Origin: a virus
Length of the DNA stretch: 33,969 bases
Direction: 5' to 3' (one strand)
Virus record (IMG/VR): IMGVR_UViG_3300047181_000090
Coordinates: 1 to 33,969 of that record
The notes beneath the pieces are model-generated. The model was not told where the DNA came from and searched no databases. It saw only the letters and a program-made list of their open reading frames with translations. Shown here piece after piece: positions 15,342 through 23,180 of the stretch; the first letter of the stretch is position 1; every line of letters starts with the position of its first letter. Position numbers and translations under genes: made by a program.

Positions 15342-15975
15342 CATTAACTCCTTTCAATTTATCATTGGATTTTTTGTTCTGGTGACTTCTCTTTCCATAT
15401 ATCTTGTCACTGAACGAAGCCATCAAGGTCAACATGTCTTCAACTAATTCGTTCTCGAATGACTTACTCAGTACAATATCAACATATTCTATCACAACAT
15501 TATGTGATGCGAAGAATTTCTCAAGGATATTGTAGTTGAATCGAATCAATCTATCCTTATGCTCGATTACCACCTTGGAAATCTTCTTATCAGAAGCCAA
15601 GTCCATCAATTTCATTAACTTGGTTCGTTTATCATTCATACCAGAACCGACCTCATCAAACACGTATTCAGTCTGGTATTTCTTGGATATACAGTATTCC
15701 AGCAATCGTGATTTCTGCCTGTCCAGATCACCTTTCTGCTTCTGGTCATGTGAAGACACACGACAATATACAGCTATAGGAAGTTCGATCACTTCTGATT
15801 CTTCCAACTTGACATTCATTAGTTTGGCAACATCAGATTCCTTGTATTTACGGTGTCCACGGGAATCCACACGGAATGCTTCTATGATTCCACGTTCAGT
15901 CCATGAACGTAATGTCTTTGCTGATACATTCAATCGCTTGGATGCTTCCTTTATACCTATGAATTTCTCAGTCAT
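15331..15975 (-). CDS. tnpA: IS607-family serine recombinase (transposase)
   Basis: A 214-residue protein in the reverse order typical of IS607: an N-terminal MerR-like helix-turn-helix (FIGIKEASKRLNVSAKTLRS, then GHRKYKESDVAKLM), followed by a small serine-recombinase catalytic domain. The nucleophile motif is AVYCRVSS (near residues 68-75) and a conserved Arg lies in IEHKDRLIRF. It catalyses transposition through a circular intermediate into loosely defined GG-type targets. The start at 15975 was chosen because ATG ACT GAG overlaps the stop of the upstream small ORF; the upstream ATG at 16008 lies inside that ORF. Confidence 0.9.
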   Translation of the reverse strand: MTEKFIGIKEASKRLNVSAKTLRSWTERGIIEAFRVDSRGHRKYKESDVAKLMNVKLEESEVIELPIAVYCRVSSHDQKQKGDLDRQKSRLLEYCISKKYQTEYVFDEVGSGMNDKRTKLMKLMDLASDKKISKVVIEHKDRLIRFNYNILEKFFASHNVVIEYVDIVLSKSFENELVEDMLTLMASFSDKIYGKRSHQNKKSNDKLKGVNDVK

Positions 15976-16132
15976 CTGTTTCCACGCCAAGTTTCGTGTA
16001 CCAATCATCTAGGTACTTCTGAAATTCCTCTATGGACGGAACTACATCCAATTCAACCACTTGTGGAATGATGCGACCATCTTCCAATTCAAACTCCGTA
16101 CTTGTTACTCTAATCACTTTCATACGTTTCAT
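15968..16132 (-). CDS. Small ORF leading the IS607-like operon
   Basis: A 54-residue acidic protein (MKRMKVIRVTSTEFELEDGR... ending GVETDD), overlapping the tnpA start. AGGAG and a second AGGAA precede its ATG. The middle (ELEDGRIIPQVVELDVVPSI) looks like a short beta hairpin followed by an amphipathic helix. No family is recognised. As the first gene of a tightly overlapping four-gene operon it may regulate transposase synthesis. Confidence 0.65.
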   Translation of the reverse strand: MKRMKVIRVTSTEFELEDGRIIPQVVELDVVPSIEEFQKYLDDWYTKLGVETDD

Positions 16133-16148
16133 TTCCTGTTTCTCCTAT

Positions 16149-16156
16149 TAGTTTAT
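16149..16156 (-). promoter_or_regulatory. ATAAACTA motif before the IS607-like operon
   Basis: Minus-strand ATAAACTA followed by AGGAG, very like the arrangement before the phage late sigma gene. The element may be expressed from a phage-type signal. Confidence 0.35.
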
Positions 16157-16159
16157 AAT

Positions 16160-16180
16160 AGTTGGTAATTTTTTCCAACT
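16160..16180. repeat. Short hairpin near the tnpA-side end of the IS607-like element
   Basis: AGTTGG and CCAACT pair around a T-rich nine-base loop. It may be part of the left end of the element. From here to 16233 I see nothing else. Confidence 0.4.
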
Positions 16181-16289
16181 TCTTCTAATAATTTACATTT
16201 TTATCGGAACTGTTCTGAACCCCATACACTACGATGATTGTTCGTTTGGGTGACGCGTTAAAAGATCTTGGACTTGAAATTGTAGAAAC

Positions 16290-16334
16290 AAAAAGAATGT
16301 AAGTGCACTATCGCCTTAAGTCACATTCTTTTTT
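16290..16334. terminator. Possible terminator: 11-bp inverted repeat with T-run
   Basis: AAAAAGAATGT (16290-16300) is inverted as ACATTCTTTTT (16323-16333). The right arm is also the end of the glycosyltransferase gene. A 22-codon rightward open frame (16234-16302) ends in the left arm and looks like a gene remnant rather than a gene. Confidence 0.35.
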
Positions 16335-17087
16335 AAATCTTTCAGCTGATTTGTTAGCACGTTCAAACCACCGATCCTTCTCGATTAGGTATGCACATGC
16401 TTCAGCAATCTTTGTATATTCAACCTCGATTATTGAATCGCCCATATAATTCTTACGATTTTCTTCCGAAAGAACGCAGCAGTTATTAATAACCGGGAAA
16501 AACATTCGAACCTGTTCCTGGATCGATACCCTTGGGTCAAAATAATGAACATTCAAAATAATCTTTGAACGTCTAATCAGGGTATTTAGTTCATTACCCC
16601 ACACACCGAACACATTGAAAACCTTTCTTAGATTCCGATTCATATGCAGAGATCGCATAGTAGCATTTCTACGATCCGAAAGAGCCCCGACGAATAAAAC
16701 ATCAATATCACATTGATCCGGGCTTTTTAAAGGCTCCAAAACATTAAGTTGTGGAACATATACAATTGGTTTAAATTTAGATTTCAATCCACGGTTAGCG
16801 ATATGCCAGTTAATATTAGATTCATCATAATCCCAAACTTCATCCGCGCTCATTAACAATTCGTGGTTTTTCTTTGTAACGTATGGGCTTCCTGTATGTA
16901 ATTGTTCCAATTGATATACAATCTTACGCTTACCAGGACAGGTCTTATCAACGATTGAAAAATCTTTCATCATGTTGTATCCTAGAATGAATACAGCATC
17001 ATCATATTTAGGATCCTTATCATATATGCTATGAAGCATAGTTTCAACATGATCAAATACATGATTATATTTATATACGCAAGTCAT
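16308..17087 (-). CDS. GT-B-type glycosyltransferase
   Basis: A 259-residue protein. KFKPIVYVPQL near residue 105, CDIDVLFVGALSDRRNATM near 130 and SKIILNVHYFDPRVSIQEQVR near 185 follow the pattern of a GT-B C-terminal Rossmann domain. In that fold a strand-loop after the interdomain linker is followed by a sugar-nucleotide-binding E/R region. The N-terminal half includes VYQLEQLHTGSPYV and DEVWDYDESN, as in CgeB-like and phage group-1 transferases. It probably transfers a sugar to phage DNA, a virion protein or a host glycan; the acceptor is unknown. The ATG overlaps the end of the upstream gene (ATGA). It borders the inserted island. Confidence 0.7.
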   Translation of the reverse strand: MTCVYKYNHVFDHVETMLHSIYDKDPKYDDAVFILGYNMMKDFSIVDKTCPGKRKIVYQLEQLHTGSPYVTKKNHELLMSADEVWDYDESNINWHIANRGLKSKFKPIVYVPQLNVLEPLKSPDQCDIDVLFVGALSDRRNATMRSLHMNRNLRKVFNVFGVWGNELNTLIRRSKIILNVHYFDPRVSIQEQVRMFFPVINNCCVLSEENRKNYMGDSIIEVEYTKIAEACAYLIEKDRWFERANKSAERFKKECDLRR

Positions 17088-17956
17088 TTTGTAGTACTCA
17101 TTTCAATAATACCATCATTATTGTAGTATAGATTTTCTGCTGGATTTCCAGTCATTTCAATAAAATCATCACCATCGGCTATCGCCTTAGATATTTTTTC
17201 CTTCATCTTTTCCTGTAGCATATCAACATATTCCATAGCTATCATTGAAATATCTTCAAGATTGATAGTTACTGCATTTATATCTATAAAATCAGTTTCT
17301 GCCATATAGTACACACGATCAACAAATTCCTTTATAGGCATTGTCAAAAGAGAATACATTTCACCATAATCGGAAATGGTCAACATAACGGGAACAACTT
17401 CACCATTTCCAATAAGAACAGAAACGAGATCCCTCGTTGGTTTGTTCAGAGCGCCTTCCATAAAAGTGCCCATTTCCTCTTCAACTGCATCGGAAACTCG
17501 CATTTTAGTCTTCGCGTCCATTATATATCTATAACGTATAGCAGACCAGAAAAAATATGATACCCCATCTAAACGCATTAAAGTGAATGGTTCTATTGCT
17601 ATTGAATTTGATTCCGGTGAATATGTACATGGTACAAATGTCCAGGTGCCATTTCCATTAAGTAGTACCCACTCATCAATGTATTTTTTGAATTCCTCCA
17701 CTACATCATTTCCACCGGTATCAAACAACGCTACATAGATTCTAGACAATGGAACGATGGCGGTCTGTGTATGGATATTTACCAAAAGCCTGGCGGCAAT
17801 TGCATAGATATATGGTAAAATTAAAGAAGATATTATTTGAAGAATAAAACCTTCTATTTTTTCACCAAAACTGAACAAAAATCCGCCAATTGACTCGACG
17901 GATTTATTGAATAGTATTCCTAAATTAATAAGAAGTCTTTTTATAATCTGATACAA
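17084..17956 (-). CDS. Hypothetical phage protein with hydrophobic N-terminus
   Basis: A 290-residue protein that I do not recognise. It starts with TTG at 17956, after AGAAGG and directly following the stop of the upstream gene. Residues 1-65 are strongly hydrophobic and amphipathic (GFILQIISSLILPYIYAIAA) and could associate with a membrane. The remainder is soluble and acidic, ending in ENLYYNNDGIIEMSTTK. It sits between a small unknown gene and a glycosyltransferase in one overlapping operon. Confidence 0.6.
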   Translation of the reverse strand: MYQIIKRLLINLGILFNKSVESIGGFLFSFGEKIEGFILQIISSLILPYIYAIAARLLVNIHTQTAIVPLSRIYVALFDTGGNDVVEEFKKYIDEWVLLNGNGTWTFVPCTYSPESNSIAIEPFTLMRLDGVSYFFWSAIRYRYIMDAKTKMRVSDAVEEEMGTFMEGALNKPTRDLVSVLIGNGEVVPVMLTISDYGEMYSLLTMPIKEFVDRVYYMAETDFIDINAVTINLEDISMIAMEYVDMLQEKMKEKISKAIADGDDFIEMTGNPAENLYYNNDGIIEMSTTK

Positions 17957-18289
17957 TCAAACAACCTTCTCAAATACGTCTACCATGCGTTTGGCCATCT
18001 GATTGTCGTTTCCTTCCTTGGAAATTTCAGCCTTTAGCATCTTCTTCATGGATGTTATGGAGGAAATGATCGCTGCAGGAAACTTTTCATATTCAACCAC
18101 ATAACTATCGTCAGAACAGGTAAAATTCTCACCCGTAGGGTCAATAACAACATTATATGTTGATACTTCAGAATCACTAATTCTAATCTGAGCGAGGAAA
18201 GAATCAATGCATGAACGCAGTGCCAATGTACATGGCAGGTTCAACGAATACATGGCTAGTAGATATCTATCTTTAAGATTAAGCTTCAT
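17957..18289 (-). CDS. Small hypothetical protein
   Basis: A 110-residue protein of unknown function. The start at 18289 (MKLNLKDRYLLAMYS) follows AAAAGGAA at good spacing. The longer frame from 18325 overlaps dnaJ and adds a poor N-terminus. It has a helical C-terminal half (SSITSMKKMLKAEISKEG). It is placed immediately after dnaJ and likely co-transcribed with it. Confidence 0.6.
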   Translation of the reverse strand: MKLNLKDRYLLAMYSLNLPCTLALRSCIDSFLAQIRISDSEVSTYNVVIDPTGENFTCSDDSYVVEYEKFPAAIISSITSMKKMLKAEISKEGNDNQMAKRMVDVFEKVV

Positions 18290-18321
18290 AAAAGGTTCCT
18301 TTTCGTTATTATAAAAATATA

Positions 18322-19347
18322 TCAAAATTCTTGCGAATCACATGCCTTTTGTAAATATTCAGATTCAACATTACTTGGAATATGGAATATTGGATTTGGT
18401 GTAGTGTTGATTTTTATCTCACCTTCCTTCCCAAATACCGAAATCGGTAGTTCCTGAGAAATTAATGAACTATTAAACGATACTTGCGTCGTGCCGCCAG
18501 GTGTATTTATGGTAATAGGCCTAGATAACAGAATATCATATATTGAACAGTTAATGGTCATTGATAAATTAGGATTAGGTAACTTATTATATTTTATGGG
18601 TATATCATTATAATCAAAATTTTCTACAAGTTTTACTAACAAATCACCGGCAGGTCCGGAAAATCGGCCTGAATTACCTCTACCTTTAATTTTAACCACA
18701 CTGCCAGGAGCTGTCGCTACTGGTATATTAACCTTGACCCGCTGATCTTCTAAATTTATTCCACTACCATCACAATGGGAACATTTTACTTTAGTCACTA
18801 CTCTAGAACCATGGCAGGTGCGGCAGCGGATAATATCATAATCCCCAGTATTTGGATTAGGAACTTTCAAGAATCCTAGACGGTTACATTCTGGACATGG
18901 CATTAGTGATTTTGCTCCGGTACCTGCACATAATCTGCAATGAACCATACGGGAAACTTTAATGGATTTTTCAACACCTTTCCAGAATTCTTCTAATTTA
19001 TAATCAACCTCGAGAGTTATATCATCGCCGCGAGGCGCTTCTGGTTTCATTTGATCGCGATCAAAGCTCTGGGCACCACCAAATTTCGGTTTGTATCCTT
19101 CACCATTAAAACATTCACCATAAAACTGAAAGTTATTGGCAAATGTGTCCCTATTATCATATTCCTTGCGCTTTACCGGATCCAGTAATGTCTGGTAGGC
19201 ATCGGTATATTTCTTAAATTCTTCCTCCAACGCAGCATTTCCGGAAGTTTTGTCAGGATGATACTTGATCGCTATTTTTTTATATGCTCTCCGGATATCA
19301 TCTTCAGTAGCATTGACTTCTATTCCTAACAATGAATACAGGTTCAC
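18322..19347 (-). CDS. dnaJ: DnaJ-type (Hsp40) co-chaperone
   Basis: A 341-residue class A J-protein. The J domain (residues 1-65) has the HPD triad at 30-32. There is almost no Gly/Phe-rich linker. Four zinc-binding repeats (CRLCAGTG, CPECNRLG, CRTCHGSR, CSHCDGSG) lie around residues 137-195, followed by two beta-barrel substrate-binding domains. J-proteins stimulate the ATPase of Hsp70; no DnaK is in this window, so it probably recruits the host DnaK to replication or virion assembly. The start is GTG, overlapping the upstream stop (GTGA), with GAGG in front. It is shorter than E. coli DnaJ (376 residues), mainly through the linker. Confidence 0.93.
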   Translation of the reverse strand: MNLYSLLGIEVNATEDDIRRAYKKIAIKYHPDKTSGNAALEEEFKKYTDAYQTLLDPVKRKEYDNRDTFANNFQFYGECFNGEGYKPKFGGAQSFDRDQMKPEAPRGDDITLEVDYKLEEFWKGVEKSIKVSRMVHCRLCAGTGAKSLMPCPECNRLGFLKVPNPNTGDYDIIRCRTCHGSRVVTKVKCSHCDGSGINLEDQRVKVNIPVATAPGSVVKIKGRGNSGRFSGPAGDLLVKLVENFDYNDIPIKYNKLPNPNLSMTINCSIYDILLSRPITINTPGGTTQVSFNSSLISQELPISVFGKEGEIKINTTPNPIFHIPSNVESEYLQKACDSQEF

Positions 19348-19547
19348 ATGATCCTCATTTTGCTTATATATTCCATGAAAGGAAAATATTCAGTTTCTTC
19401 GGCCATTAGAGGATCTTCCATAATCCTTTTAACTCCACACCTATAGTTGACTGGACCGGACCTTACCATGGCGCCAGCGATCTCGTAAACGCCTTCCTTG
19501 CCTATGATAGTTACCTTGCGACCTATGCTAAATTCATTTACTTTCAT
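19344..19547 (-). CDS. Small beta-rich hypothetical protein
   Basis: A 67-residue protein starting MKVNEFSIGRKVTIIGKEG. Its first half resembles a small KOW- or SH3-like barrel (GRKVTIIGKEGVYEIAGAM). The upstream extension of the open frame to 19631 is a hydrophobic shadow that overlaps the divergent gene. It overlaps dnaJ by four bases and is likely co-transcribed. Function unknown. Confidence 0.55.
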   Translation of the reverse strand: MKVNEFSIGRKVTIIGKEGVYEIAGAMVRSGPVNYRCGVKRIMEDPLMAEETEYFPFMEYISKMRIM

Positions 19548-19563
19548 ATAAATAACATAAATT

Positions 19564-19911
19564 ATGATTATGCAGCCACAATCAAATTTAAGCATATACG
19601 GCAGTAAGGTCCCTATAAAAAATATGGACATTGGTCAACAAAAAGCTTTTGGTGATGAACCATATCCACACCTGGGAAGTATTGTTAGTTGGTATAACAA
19701 ACAGAATAGAACCTCAATTAAGGTTTTCTTCCAATACTTTGAAAGTTCCGGAACATCGATTCAATTCGTTGGTAGAGCATGGGAAGATATGGAACCACTT
19801 GAGACTAGGGAAGAGTTCGAAGAAAGTGTAAAGAAATTCCTAGTAAAATTCCTAGAACTGGACCCAAGTGATATAGGTCCAATCAGAAATCTGGAATCCG
19901 ACGGTTTCTAA
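19564..19911 (+). CDS. Hypothetical protein, divergent from the dnaJ operon
   Basis: A 115-residue soluble protein of unknown function. The start could be ATG 19564 or ATG 19570; neither has a clear ribosome-binding site. The C-terminal half is acidic and helical (RAWEDMEPLETREEFEESVK). It is one of the few rightward phage genes in this half of the window and converges with the next leftward gene (4-base overlap of the ends). Confidence 0.6.
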   Translation: MIMQPQSNLSIYGSKVPIKNMDIGQQKAFGDEPYPHLGSIVSWYNKQNRTSIKVFFQYFESSGTSIQFVGRAWEDMEPLETREEFEESVKKFLVKFLELDPSDIGPIRNLESDGF

Positions 19912-20231
19912 GCCGCGGTTTCAAAATCGCAGTGTAATTTCTTTGTCGATGTGTGTTTCATGAACGTCATCTTGTTGATGAGCCCCTTACAACGCACCGC
20001 GAAATATTCATTATTAGTTTCTTTAAAAAATGAATACATTTCTTCGAGAAGGTTATTTGATCGTTGAGCTGCGGTCTGATAATTTTCAATTTCTTTCTGC
20101 ATCTTTCTGAACATCGGCTCCACTTCGGAACGCCGGCAGTATTTACCACCCCTATCAGATTTTTCAGAAACTATGGTATCTCCACCATGAATACTAACAT
20201 CCAGATGGAATGGATCAAGTTTTAACTTCAT
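19908..20231 (-). CDS. Small hypothetical protein
   Basis: A 107-residue basic protein with a helical centre (VEPMFRKMQKEIENYQTAAQ), likely coiled-coil. GAGAGG precedes its ATG at good spacing. Function unknown. It lies 13 bases after the glycosyltransferase gene and is probably co-transcribed with it. Confidence 0.6.
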   Translation of the reverse strand: MKLKLDPFHLDVSIHGGDTIVSEKSDRGGKYCRRSEVEPMFRKMQKEIENYQTAAQRSNNLLEEMYSFFKETNNEYFAVRCKGLINKMTFMKHTSTKKLHCDFETAA

Positions 20232-20244
20232 ACGAACCTCTCGG

Positions 20245-21372
20245 TTATGTGAAGTTTATCAGTCGGTCTGGTATCATTTCCATCCATTCATGTCTACTTC
20301 TGGTATGTAGATCAAACGCAGACTCGAATCGCTGTGTAGGATGTACATTTTCAATTCCAACATCTTTTGATAGGGAATAATAAACCATTGAGTAATAGTA
20401 ATGCCAAAGCATCGTTAATTGATATAAAGAATAACTACCATTTACATTAACTTCGCGCAGCCTGGTGTAATAATCGTTATCCCACATAGGTCGCTGAGCG
20501 CCAACATTCATTATACCATCTCGACCAATTACAATATCACATGGTTTTCGGTTGGTCTGAAAATGAACCAAACCAGTTATCGATTGCATGTTACGGGTAT
20601 CCTCAACATCCAACTCAAAAGTACCTGCAGGAAAGTTCAACTTAGTCGATTCATCATTTTTATATAAAGATGAATTGGTCATACTTAAATGCATATAGAA
20701 TCGTTCTTCATCACCAGATAAGAAATCTTGCATTACATCAGTTTTTAACACTTCCAGGTGGGTTTTAATATTATTCCTAAAATCTGAATGAAAATAAATC
20801 AATCCACCATTTATCCACAACTTATCAACATTTCCCCACCCAAGCTCTTGTTGCAACCTTTTTTCCAATTCCTGTCTGGATAAAACTGTTTTTGTGCGCT
20901 TTGTAAATTCATTAGCACCCATCGATATCATATCATAACAAGAAAAATGGAAGCGATTGTTCCAAACCGGATTCATAAAACTCTGCAGACCGACATGGTC
21001 ATTATTTGAAAAATTCACTTTCGAAGTAAACATCATGTCATAATCCATCATTAAAATGGATTCACCTGGATATAAAACCGAAATCACATAAATTTTAGAT
21101 AAGAATACGTCTTTCCGTAAACTCTGCATACCTTCGGTTATGGCTGTCGCCTCTTGCATAAAATTATCAGGGACCTTATAAATATCACAATCCCATTGGT
21201 TCAAACCACAAAACCTAGTCAATGCGTCATGTATTCGGTAAGAATTGGTTGGAATTGATATGGATCCCACGTTTCCGTGATAATAGAAAGATTTCAATAA
21301 AACAGCTACCTGCTTTATCTGGTTAGGTATTTTCGATTCATCAAAATTAAAACAAGGGATTGCTATTCTCAT
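20245..21372 (-). CDS. GT-A-type glycosyltransferase
   Basis: A 375-residue protein. ESILMMDYDMMF near residue 105 gives the DxD metal/sugar-nucleotide motif at the end of a GT-A strand. DKLWINGGLIYFHSD near 190 is the conserved Asn-Gly-Gly loop seen in GT8-like enzymes. ITGLVHFQTNRKPC near 270 supplies the His that binds the metal. These support a retaining-type nucleotide-sugar transferase. The acceptor is unknown. It and the GT-B enzyme at 16308 bracket the dnaJ operon. A TTTGTTA-type motif directly precedes its ATG and is shared with the divergent M15 gene. Confidence 0.65.
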   Translation of the reverse strand: MRIAIPCFNFDESKIPNQIKQVAVLLKSFYYHGNVGSISIPTNSYRIHDALTRFCGLNQWDCDIYKVPDNFMQEATAITEGMQSLRKDVFLSKIYVISVLYPGESILMMDYDMMFTSKVNFSNNDHVGLQSFMNPVWNNRFHFSCYDMISMGANEFTKRTKTVLSRQELEKRLQQELGWGNVDKLWINGGLIYFHSDFRNNIKTHLEVLKTDVMQDFLSGDEERFYMHLSMTNSSLYKNDESTKLNFPAGTFELDVEDTRNMQSITGLVHFQTNRKPCDIVIGRDGIMNVGAQRPMWDNDYYTRLREVNVNGSYSLYQLTMLWHYYYSMVYYSLSKDVGIENVHPTQRFESAFDLHTRSRHEWMEMIPDRLINFT

Positions 21373-21390
21373 CTAACAAAGATAAACAAA
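21373..21390 (-). promoter_or_regulatory. TTTGTTTATCTTTGTTAG motif in a divergent gap
   Basis: This minus-strand motif fills the 23-base gap between the leftward glycosyltransferase gene and the rightward peptidase gene. It is a variant of the tandem TTTGTTATC motif at 10399. Confidence 0.3.
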
Positions 21391-21395
21391 TTTTC

Positions 21396-22100
21396 ATGAG
21401 CTTATTTAACATAATCAAATCATACATTTCACCGTCAATTTCTCCAAAGATTCAGGAAATCGCTACATATCTTACCAAAACCGTATTTTCTCCTGAAAAA
21501 AATCCTACAATGAAACTCCCAATTCAGGAACCTACTCCTATAATAAAACCTACAATTATTACTAATACATGGCCGACAGGCCTGGTTCCTGATGGTTATA
21601 AGCCAGGTGACCGACAGATTCAATTGTTAAAAGGGATTGTTGATCTTAAGAATGAAATTGAAACCTTATTAGGATTGAAAATAACCATTGGTTGTGGTAT
21701 TCGTACTGATGTCGATGTAGAAAGACTAATCAGACAGGGTTATCACCCAGCCAAAAAATCAGACCATTTTTATGGAATTCCTATGAAACAAGATGATGAA
21801 TCTATTTATGTAGATTCTGCAGGTGCTGCCGATCTTTATATCAAGGACCTATCAAAACACTTTAAAACCCTGGTTAATCACTTTCTTAATGAACCGGATC
21901 CTACCAAGCGCCCTAGACAGATGATCTATGAAACGGGTAAGGTTTCTGATTGGCTCCATATAGCAAACAAACCGGCGACAGCCTGGCCAGAGGCGCCAGC
22001 CAAGCACCTCCATGCCAAACCATTACTATATTCATTTGATTGTGGTAAAACCTATCAAATATTCGATCCGTCAAATCCACCGGAACGTTTAAGAAGCTGA
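21396..22100 (+). CDS. M15-type peptidase (endolysin-like)
   Basis: A 234-residue protein. KSDHFYGIPM (H124), AGAADLYI (D146) and SDWLHIA (H188) reproduce the zinc-binding His-Asp-His of M15 D,D-carboxypeptidases or L-alanyl-D-glutamate endopeptidases. ITIGCGIRTDVD (near 97-107) is the GxR substrate strand. Such phage enzymes cut peptidoglycan stem peptides during entry or lysis. The first 60 residues form an extended Pro/Thr-rich leader without a signal peptide. The start is ATG 21396; the open frame reaches a TTG further upstream that overlaps the divergent gene. Unlike the M15-like domain in the protein at 3-3995, this one keeps its ligands. Confidence 0.7.
   Translation: MSLFNIIKSYISPSISPKIQEIATYLTKTVFSPEKNPTMKLPIQEPTPIIKPTIITNTWPTGLVPDGYKPGDRQIQLLKGIVDLKNEIETLLGLKITIGCGIRTDVDVERLIRQGYHPAKKSDHFYGIPMKQDDESIYVDSAGAADLYIKDLSKHFKTLVNHFLNEPDPTKRPRQMIYETGKVSDWLHIANKPATAWPEAPAKHLHAKPLLYSFDCGKTYQIFDPSNPPERLRS
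21974..22001. repeat. Two copies of an over-represented 10-base word
   Basis: GGCGACAGCC (21974-21983) and GGCGCCAGCC (21992-22001) lie in one gene. Other copies of the first word, on either strand, start at 1230, 7052, 9571, 21142, 26948 and 30645. Other copies of the second start at 26209, 30811 and 32348. Near matches start at 19470 and 27137. Confidence 0.7.
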
Positions 22101-22160
22101 TCAAGTCCGTTCTTTCTGATCGTGGGCAACAAAATCAGTTATAAAAACATTGATATTCGA

Positions 22161-23180
22161 TTAAAGTGTCTGTTGCTTGAAGTATTCGTCGATTATTGGA
22201 CAGTTGATTCCACTAAAATCGGAAATCTCACAATCTATCAATCTCTTACCTAAATATACAGTACAAAATACATCCAACCCATATATATCTATCAGTTCAG
22301 AATAATTCTGATTTTCGTATATAGATCGCATATCATCGAATGTAACTTCAAATGGTTCAAATATTGATTCCCTTCTATGGGCCTTTTGTAACAAATCATC
22401 GAATTTATGTAGTGTATGCAATCCTAAATCTTCAATTCCAAATCTTGAATGAATTTCTGATCTTGGGGTTGGGTTAATACAACTTCCAATTATTATTTTA
22501 CTGGTTTTGGTAGAAATAATAATAGGTAAGACACAATCCACAAATTGTTTAGCAAATGTGTTCGGACAGAAACTGAAATCACAAAGATATGCGTAAGTAA
22601 AAGAAGATCCACGTAAATTATTGATAGACTGTGTATATGCAAATGGATATACAACCGAACCATTTTCAAATTCTAGTTTACTTTTTGTAAATGATTTAAT
22701 TTTAACGCCTGTAGATGTTAATAGATTTTTATATATAACACCAATGATCTTTAATTTATCTTCACTGGTTGTTTTCTTTGTAGAAAATATAGCGAGTCTA
22801 CTGCCTGGATTTGTTATTGCGTGGTGAATCATATCTAACATGACACACAAATCCATTCCGGATTGTCTGATATTTTTAATAATCACAGCGCGATTATTTG
22901 TGATTTTATCAAATAATCGATTCTGCCATTCATATGGAATAAATGGGGTTAACCCGGTTCTAGTAAAAATATTAGGTTTACAAGTTTTTATAAAATCAAT
23001 TACAGAATCAAATTTTGTAATTCCAACAGCACTTTGATTAAAATTGTGAAATGGTAGAGTTTGTTCCGCGTAATCGGAAATCAACTTTCTAATTAATTCA
23101 GAACGATTTAAATTACTTTTTTCAGATACCAGATCCAGTAATTTATCAGTCGCTTCATCTATTGAAATATTAATGCGCGT
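22161..23180 (-). CDS. RHH domain fused to a degenerate terminase-like ATPase
   Basis: The frame extends upstream of any ATG/GTG/TTG consensus start. Residues 1-40 (RINISIDEATDKLLDL..., NRSELIRKLISDYAE) form a classic ribbon-helix-helix DNA-binding domain. An ACG at 23180 lies seven bases after AGGAG and is the only sensible start in frame; the first ordinary start is a TTG at 23084 inside the domain. From residue 80 on, the protein follows T4 gp17: PYEWQNRLFDK, a Walker A equivalent NIRQSGMD (gp17 has SRQLGKT), FENGSVVYPFAYT, NNLRGSSF and a Walker B equivalent YLCDF (gp17 has YIED). The Walker A Lys and Walker B Glu are missing, and there is no C-terminal nuclease domain. It is about 339 residues long and probably a DNA-binding regulator or structural paralogue. 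Confidence 0.65.
   Translation of the reverse strand, partial: TRINISIDEATDKLLDLVSEKSNLNRSELIRKLISDYAEQTLPFHNFNQSAVGITKFDSVIDFIKTCKPNIFTRTGLTPFIPYEWQNRLFDKITNNRAVIIKNIRQSGMDLCVMLDMIHHAITNPGSRLAIFSTKKTTSEDKLKIIGVIYKNLLTSTGVKIKSFTKSKLEFENGSVVYPFAYTQSINNLRGSSFTYAYLCDFSFCPNTFAKQFVDCVLPIIISTKTSKIIIGSCINPTPRSEIHSRFGIEDLGLHTLHKFDDLLQKAHRRESIFEPFEVTFDDMRSIYENQNYSELIDIYGLDVFCTVYLGKRLIDCEISDFSGINCPIIDEYFKQQTL

Larger units (their letters stand above)
13439..16200 (-). mobile_element. IS607-like element with two extra genes
   Basis: An IS607-type serine recombinase and a tnpB lie in one leftward operon, with a 54-residue ORF in front and a 178-residue ORF between them. IS607 elements have no inverted repeats or target duplication, so the ends cannot be fixed exactly. 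The right end is placed near the hairpin at 13448-13476, and the left end lies somewhere between 16157 and 16300. It interrupts the fifth cassette. With tnpB broken, the element may still move through TnpA. Confidence 0.75.

Noticed and set aside
15331-15975. Integron or phage site-specific integrase
   Set aside because: This is a small serine recombinase with a MerR-type N-terminus (IS607 TnpA), not a tyrosine integrase, and cannot be the integrase of the array.
16140-16307. A fifth attC site to the right of the IS607-like element
   Set aside because: Only GCGTTAAAA was found; it does not fit GTTRRRY and has no matching R'' or L boxes.
19344-19631. Membrane-anchored form of the small protein after dnaJ
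   Set aside because: The hydrophobic extension is antisense to the start of the rightward gene at 19564; the ATG at 19547 gives a normal soluble protein.
22161-23180. Functional large terminase
   Set aside because: The Walker A lysine, the Walker B acidic pair and the nuclease domain are missing, so it should not be annotated as the packaging motor.
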